64,000 nucleotides of DNA from Eutreptiella sp. 'Long Island Sound 2002' (Eukaryota; Euglenozoa; Euglenophyceae; Eutreptiales; Eutreptiaceae): the NCBI GenBank assembly GCA_964036045.1, contig OZ038378.1, positions 175,792,341 to 175,856,340 of the forward strand, read 5' to 3'. The notes below the pieces were generated by a model. The model was not told the origin of the DNA and searched no databases. It saw only the letters and a program-made list of their open reading frames with translations. A program made the position numbers and the translations under genes. Below, one piece after another: positions 60,463 to 64,000 of this stretch; position 1 is the first letter of the stretch; each line of letters begins with the position of its first letter.

Positions 60463-60535
60463 TCACTTGGAGGGAGTAGAAATTGAGTAGAAGGGAGTGG
60501 ATATTCACTTGGGAGTTGAAATTGAGGGGGAGGGA
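60463..60535. repeat. inverted fragment of the 21-bp minisatellite
   Basis: TTTCACTTGGAGGGAGTAGA, GAAGGGAGTGGATATTCACT and GTTGAAATTGAG are reverse complements of the 21-bp units on the other side of the AT tract. The satellite therefore changes orientation inside the Mutator-like element. Confidence 0.8.
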
Positions 60536-60794
60536 GACGATTTGCGCACAGCGCTAAACGCGTTCAAAACAGCGAAGTAAAGGGCAACGCTCGCCAATCA
60601 CACATCTGTCAGTAATTAATAATAAGTGACAGAGTGATCAGAAGGTGAAATTCGAACTAATTAGAACAACAACATAAAATTCATACCTTTCTGTCAGTTG
60701 CGCTGGTTTTTTCAGTTACGCGTGTCGCCTGTTCGTGCGCAGTCTTTCGCAGTCTGCTAGGGCCGCAGTCTGCATACCGTCACCGAGCGCAACG

Positions 60795-61824
60795 GCTCAA
60801 TCTCTGTCCAGCCGGCGTCAGCTGCCAGCCGGCCCTTAGAAGGGCCAGCACACTGGCAAGTAAATTAACGCCATACTCACAGTTCTAACACTAACAGTTC
60901 ACTGGCCCCGGAATGTGAACCGCGCGAAATATCTGCGGTCCATATTTACCTGCCCTGCCGAGCAACACTTTGCACACGCGTGTCATAGTCACTGTTCAGT
61001 GTTCCTTACACTTATGACGCCATTTGAAGTGATTGCGCAAGTGTGCCATCGGTGGATTTGCCACTTCCCAGCGACAAAGGGATTAGAATCAGCCCTTCCT
61101 CCATGTGCATCGGAGAGAATTCCATCCCATGCAAGTTGGTGACAAACGAGGCAATCCTCCCCCTTGCGCGGGAGATGCTAGCCCGTCCTCCAACCCATGG
61201 TCCCGGAGAGACGCGGCCCATCTACCACCTCAGAGGGCGTTAGGGGACAAATGATGTCAAATGTCCGGATTAGTAGTGTACACGAAGTCTTGAGTCAACA
61301 CCCCGGCCGAGTGCTTGCGCACTGTACTTGAAATCATATCGGAAGCTGAGTGTCCACGTTACTTTGTGGAAGCATTAGCTGCAAGATTACCGTGGTGAAC
61401 GCCACAATATGTGAGTGGCAAAATGCTTTGATTGCTGTAAAGGCTTCGGGTGGAAACATGCGTTTAAGAGTGAGTTTAAGGGCGAGAGACTCGAAGCCCC
61501 ACCTTGTCCCGGGATCTCTGGTGCTCCCGTGCTTTTAATCTTTTGGTGTGTAATACGCCCGCTCGGTATGAGTGTCCATCGCCCCTCGTGGAACTAGCGC
61601 ACGGAATACGGGGCGGGTTCGAGGGGTGTTGAACGTCGCTTGTGCATAAGTGTTTGGTTGCGCTTCCGTTGTGAAGTGCTTTTCGTTCCGCGGAAGCGCA
61701 AGCGTCTCCTTGAAGTATTCGTGGCACGCGAAGCACGAAGCACCCGTGAAACGCAAGGGCAGAAGTTGCGAATCACCACGTGTTCATTTCTTTGTAGCAA
61801 TCTTGCCTTTGGGATGGCAACGGT
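60795..61824. other. intergenic or upstream region of the right-edge gene
   Basis: About 1 kb after the Mutator-like element. A frame at 61037-61243 (VDLPLPSDKGIRISPSSMCI, then NEAILPLAREMLARPP) reads like protein but is not linked to anything recognised. A pyrimidine-rich acceptor (TTTCTTTGTAG, ending at 61797) precedes the open exon, so an upstream, possibly non-coding exon is likely in this stretch. Confidence 0.45.
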
Positions 61825-64000
61825 ATGGATTTAGGGGGACCACACCGGCGGTTTAGTATTATTCGGCCAAAAAGGGATCATGGATGGAAAGTTGTTGACC
61901 TTTTCGCAAACGAAGCTAAACCAGACGGCAATTATTTCAAATTTAACCGATATGGCATGCTGTTGCGTCAATCGTGGGAGACATATCAATCTAGCGCCTC
62001 CGATGAGGCCTTCGATGAATTGAGGGCGGTCTATTTGAAAGTGCACTCCAATGCCCCTACCAACTCGAATGGTAAGGATGTAGAGTTGCCGATCAATTTG
62101 CTACATGCTTTCGTTGAGAGGCTCAAACGCTTTGCGGATGCTATTGACGATGGTTCCACCCGCGATGTGGTGATGAACAACGAATCATTTTTGCAAATGA
62201 AGAGCACCGTCCATGCACTTGAGATCATGGCTCGATGTCCATTCAACCGCCGTATTTTGTGTGTATGTGGAGCATTGGAGTGCGTTGTGAATCTTCTCGA
62301 AACGCTATCCGCCGTCCTTTCTGTCCTGGCGGTAAGCTTGACGGTACAACGCATAGCCACTAATGCCGGTTCCTCCGATGAGCATTGTCAAGGTTCTGTC
62401 ATAGCGGTGAGCTTTCGACTTCAAGTCGTGGAGCAATGTGTGGCATTCCTTTGCCGGTTTGTGGAAGTTGGTGATGCTTCACGGGGCGAGAATTTAAAGG
62501 TGCGGGCACCGATGACGACCTTGGATGTCATTGAGGCATTTTACCGTGTGGCTTTGACGGAAGGAGATCAACCACCGATGCACTCTAATGTGGTGCGTGC
62601 AATCGTTTCAACCTTGAAGTTTTTGAAAGCTTGTGAAAAGGAGAGCCTGGAATTCGACCAAATGTTTACTATTCAAACGTCGTTGCTCACCATTGCCGGT
62701 TTCATCATTGAAAATGTCCCGGACGAGATTTGGTGGAACGCGTATGGTGGGTTTGAAGTGATGTTGTCATACCTAGGGTTTCCGGACGAATGCCGAAACG
62801 AGTTGGAGGAAGTTCCGAGGGAGCTAGGTAGGGAACCCATTCAAGAACAGGATTGCGATGACGGCGCCCGGCAATTCCATGGTCCTAACCTCTCGCCACT
62901 CGAAAAAGAACCGTGTGAATGTGCCGCCTTTGAGGACAAGCGATGCCGTAAGGGAGGTAACCTTTGTGAGCTCGACATTCCTACCCTTGATACCATAGCC
63001 TCGGCACGCCCGACCTCAGAGGCCAACCCGTTTGCCTGCAACTATAGATGCTGTTGCCAAGTGTCGTTTCCCGAAGTTCCCAAAGTGCGTTTGAATCGCT
63101 ACTTCAACATTCAAATCAAGGTTTTGGCTGTGCTCGGTGCGTCAATTCAGCGGCACCCAAGAAGCATGCTTTTATTAAGTAGCTTGGGGCTGTGGGACAA
63201 GATTGGGGAGATGGGCCTCTTCATAGGGACGTATTTTTCGTCTTTCCACACGGGAAATGTTGTGCAAGCCTCATGCACATGTGGTGTTGGCCAACGCGAG
63301 GTCCCGTCCCCATCCAACGCAAACGTCGAAGGGGCGGAACTCAACTCGAAAGTCGTGTATCGTAAGTTGCCCGAGGAACCACAACTTGGACCCCATGCTA
63401 TCTTGAACGATGCCTCAAGTAACAATGTGCAAATCGGGGCTTTCATCTCGGAGCTCGGCGCATTTTCTGAACGGGCCGAGGCAGTTTTGGAGTATGCCAA
63501 CCTTAAAGAGCAAGAGTGCTTGGCATCTATCACAGAGGCAAAGAGGACGGGGGGTCGTAGGTTCTCGACGAGGCGCCGAACTTCGTGCACGGCAAATTTC
63601 GACCCGCTTGTCGCCGACTTGGAGCAGCTACGGGCGCTTGCAGGCCGCCTACGATCGATTTTGCTCCACACCTTCCAACATCGCGCCGTTTCTGAGTCGC
63701 TTCTTTTGCACATCGCTCGCCACAACCTAAGGCACGTGGGGGAGATCCAGATTTCGTGTCTCGACACATGGATCCAAATGTTATGGGCCGCAGCGGACGA
63801 CACCGTTGTGTTGCGGAAGTCCTCAGCCGCGACAGTCACTGCCATAGCCGGCCGCCCCTCGCAGGCCGTTGAGCCCGAGATGCCCATGTCGGTGCGGCGG
63901 GGCTCGAAGCTTGTGTCCTCCGCATTGTATGGGGTGTTGTTCGGCGACTACTTTTATTTCCTTGCCCCGATTCATGTTGCAACCGACCCTGACATGACCC
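61825..64000 (+). CDS. large protein, N-terminal 725 residues, incomplete at right edge
   Basis: From ATG 61825 (MDLGGPHRRFSIRPKRDHGW) the frame is open without a stop to the end of the window. If an upstream exon is spliced at 61797 the true start could be further left. Residues about 30-180 are helical (LLRQSWETYQSSASDEAFDE; NLLHAFVERLKRFADAIDDG; STVHALEIMARCPFNRRILC) and the rest continues as long amphipathic helices with acidic linkers and Cys clusters (CECAAF, CNYRCCCQV). This suggests an armadillo/HEAT-like solenoid. The N-terminal order weakly resembles WDFY3/SPIRRIG-type BEACH proteins, but no BEACH or WD domain is in view. The assignment is tentative. An uninterrupted 2.2-kb exon contrasts with the 90-290-bp exons of the two large genes. 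Confidence 0.7.
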   Translation, partial: MDLGGPHRRFSIIRPKRDHGWKVVDLFANEAKPDGNYFKFNRYGMLLRQSWETYQSSASDEAFDELRAVYLKVHSNAPTNSNGKDVELPINLLHAFVERLKRFADAIDDGSTRDVVMNNESFLQMKSTVHALEIMARCPFNRRILCVCGALECVVNLLETLSAVLSVLAVSLTVQRIATNAGSSDEHCQGSVIAVSFRLQVVEQCVAFLCRFVEVGDASRGENLKVRAPMTTLDVIEAFYRVALTEGDQPPMHSNVVRAIVSTLKFLKACEKESLEFDQMFTIQTSLLTIAGFIIENVPDEIWWNAYGGFEVMLSYLGFPDECRNELEEVPRELGREPIQEQDCDDGARQFHGPNLSPLEKEPCECAAFEDKRCRKGGNLCELDIPTLDTIASARPTSEANPFACNYRCCCQVSFPEVPKVRLNRYFNIQIKVLAVLGASIQRHPRSMLLLSSLGLWDKIGEMGLFIGTYFSSFHTGNVVQASCTCGVGQREVPSPSNANVEGAELNSKVVYRKLPEEPQLGPHAILNDASSNNVQIGAFISELGAFSERAEAVLEYANLKEQECLASITEAKRTGGRRFSTRRRTSCTANFDPLVADLEQLRALAGRLRSILLHTFQHRAVSESLLLHIARHNLRHVGEIQISCLDTWIQMLWAAADDTVVLRKSSAATVTAIAGRPSQAVEPEMPMSVRRGSKLVSSALYGVLFGDYFYFLAPIHVATDPDMT

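Larger units (their letters stand above)
56169..60785. mobile_element. Mutator-like foldback element, 4617 bp
   Basis: Both ends start CGGTGACGGTATGCAGACTG and are identical for about 41 bp. They then remain similar for another 80 bp (shared CACGAACAGGCGACACGCG, GAAAAAAC and GCAACTGA). An exact 9-bp direct repeat AGCGCAACG flanks the element (56160-56168 and 60786-60794). Long inverted ends with a 9-bp target duplication are typical of Mutator-like elements. No transposase is present; the interior is a 21-bp minisatellite, an AT-rich microsatellite and a short inverted piece of the same satellite. Confidence 0.88.

Noticed and set aside
60040-60486. ORFs of Tyr-Ile repeats on both strands
   Set aside because: They translate a TA microsatellite.
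63147-63887. Minus-strand ORF of 246 codons
   Set aside because: Shadow of the plus-strand 725-codon frame; no domain and no splice context.

Overview
This window is nuclear DNA from an intron-rich eukaryote with a large, repeat-laden genome. Two multi-exon genes can be assembled from exons joined by canonical GT-AG introns, most of them 0.5-4.2 kb long, and the intergenic DNA is full of transposon relics, tandem repeats and long poly-G/poly-C tracts. No bacterial operon, rRNA, tRNA or CRISPR array was seen. A large-genome alga (for example of charophyte type) or another protist fits, but the species cannot be fixed from sequence alone.

Layout. 1-8465 is gene-free apart from old duplications. 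8466-24238 (minus strand) is a complete nine-exon gene for a 587-residue PARP6/PARP8-like ADP-ribosyltransferase. Its introns carry a hAT-type MITE (9685-9957), a degenerate repeat field (16530-18910) and a TIR transposon with its own ORF (21986-23437). 24239-27383 is intergenic. 27384-42800 (minus strand) is a complete eight-exon gene for a 443-residue SMYD-type MYND-SET lysine methyltransferase; its introns hold several small transposons and a retroelement RNase H remnant. 42801-54136 is transposon-rich. 54137-54604 (minus) is a 155-residue C2-domain protein. 56169-60785 is a 4.6-kb Mutator-like element with long inverted ends and a 9-bp target duplication, filled by about 3.66 kb of 21-bp minisatellite. 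61825 to the right edge is a single 725-codon open exon (plus strand) running out of the window.

The most novel signal is a family of small elements at 34.9, 40.8, 45.995, 46.753, 46.922 and 49.8 kb. They have inverted G-run or GGGAA-type ends, 3-bp target duplications, and beside each end a short array of an 11-bp GC-rich unit, in the same orientation at both ends. The unit differs between elements but matches between the two ends of one element. Two members encode small proteins that look homologous to each other. One member is nested in another, and one insertion has an inferable empty site next door.

The two large genes lie head-to-tail on the same strand and need not be functionally linked. 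Both encode probable protein modifiers (ADP-ribosylation and lysine methylation). Gene models were built by hand: splice choices rest on reading-frame closure and recalled family similarity, not on transcripts or searches.
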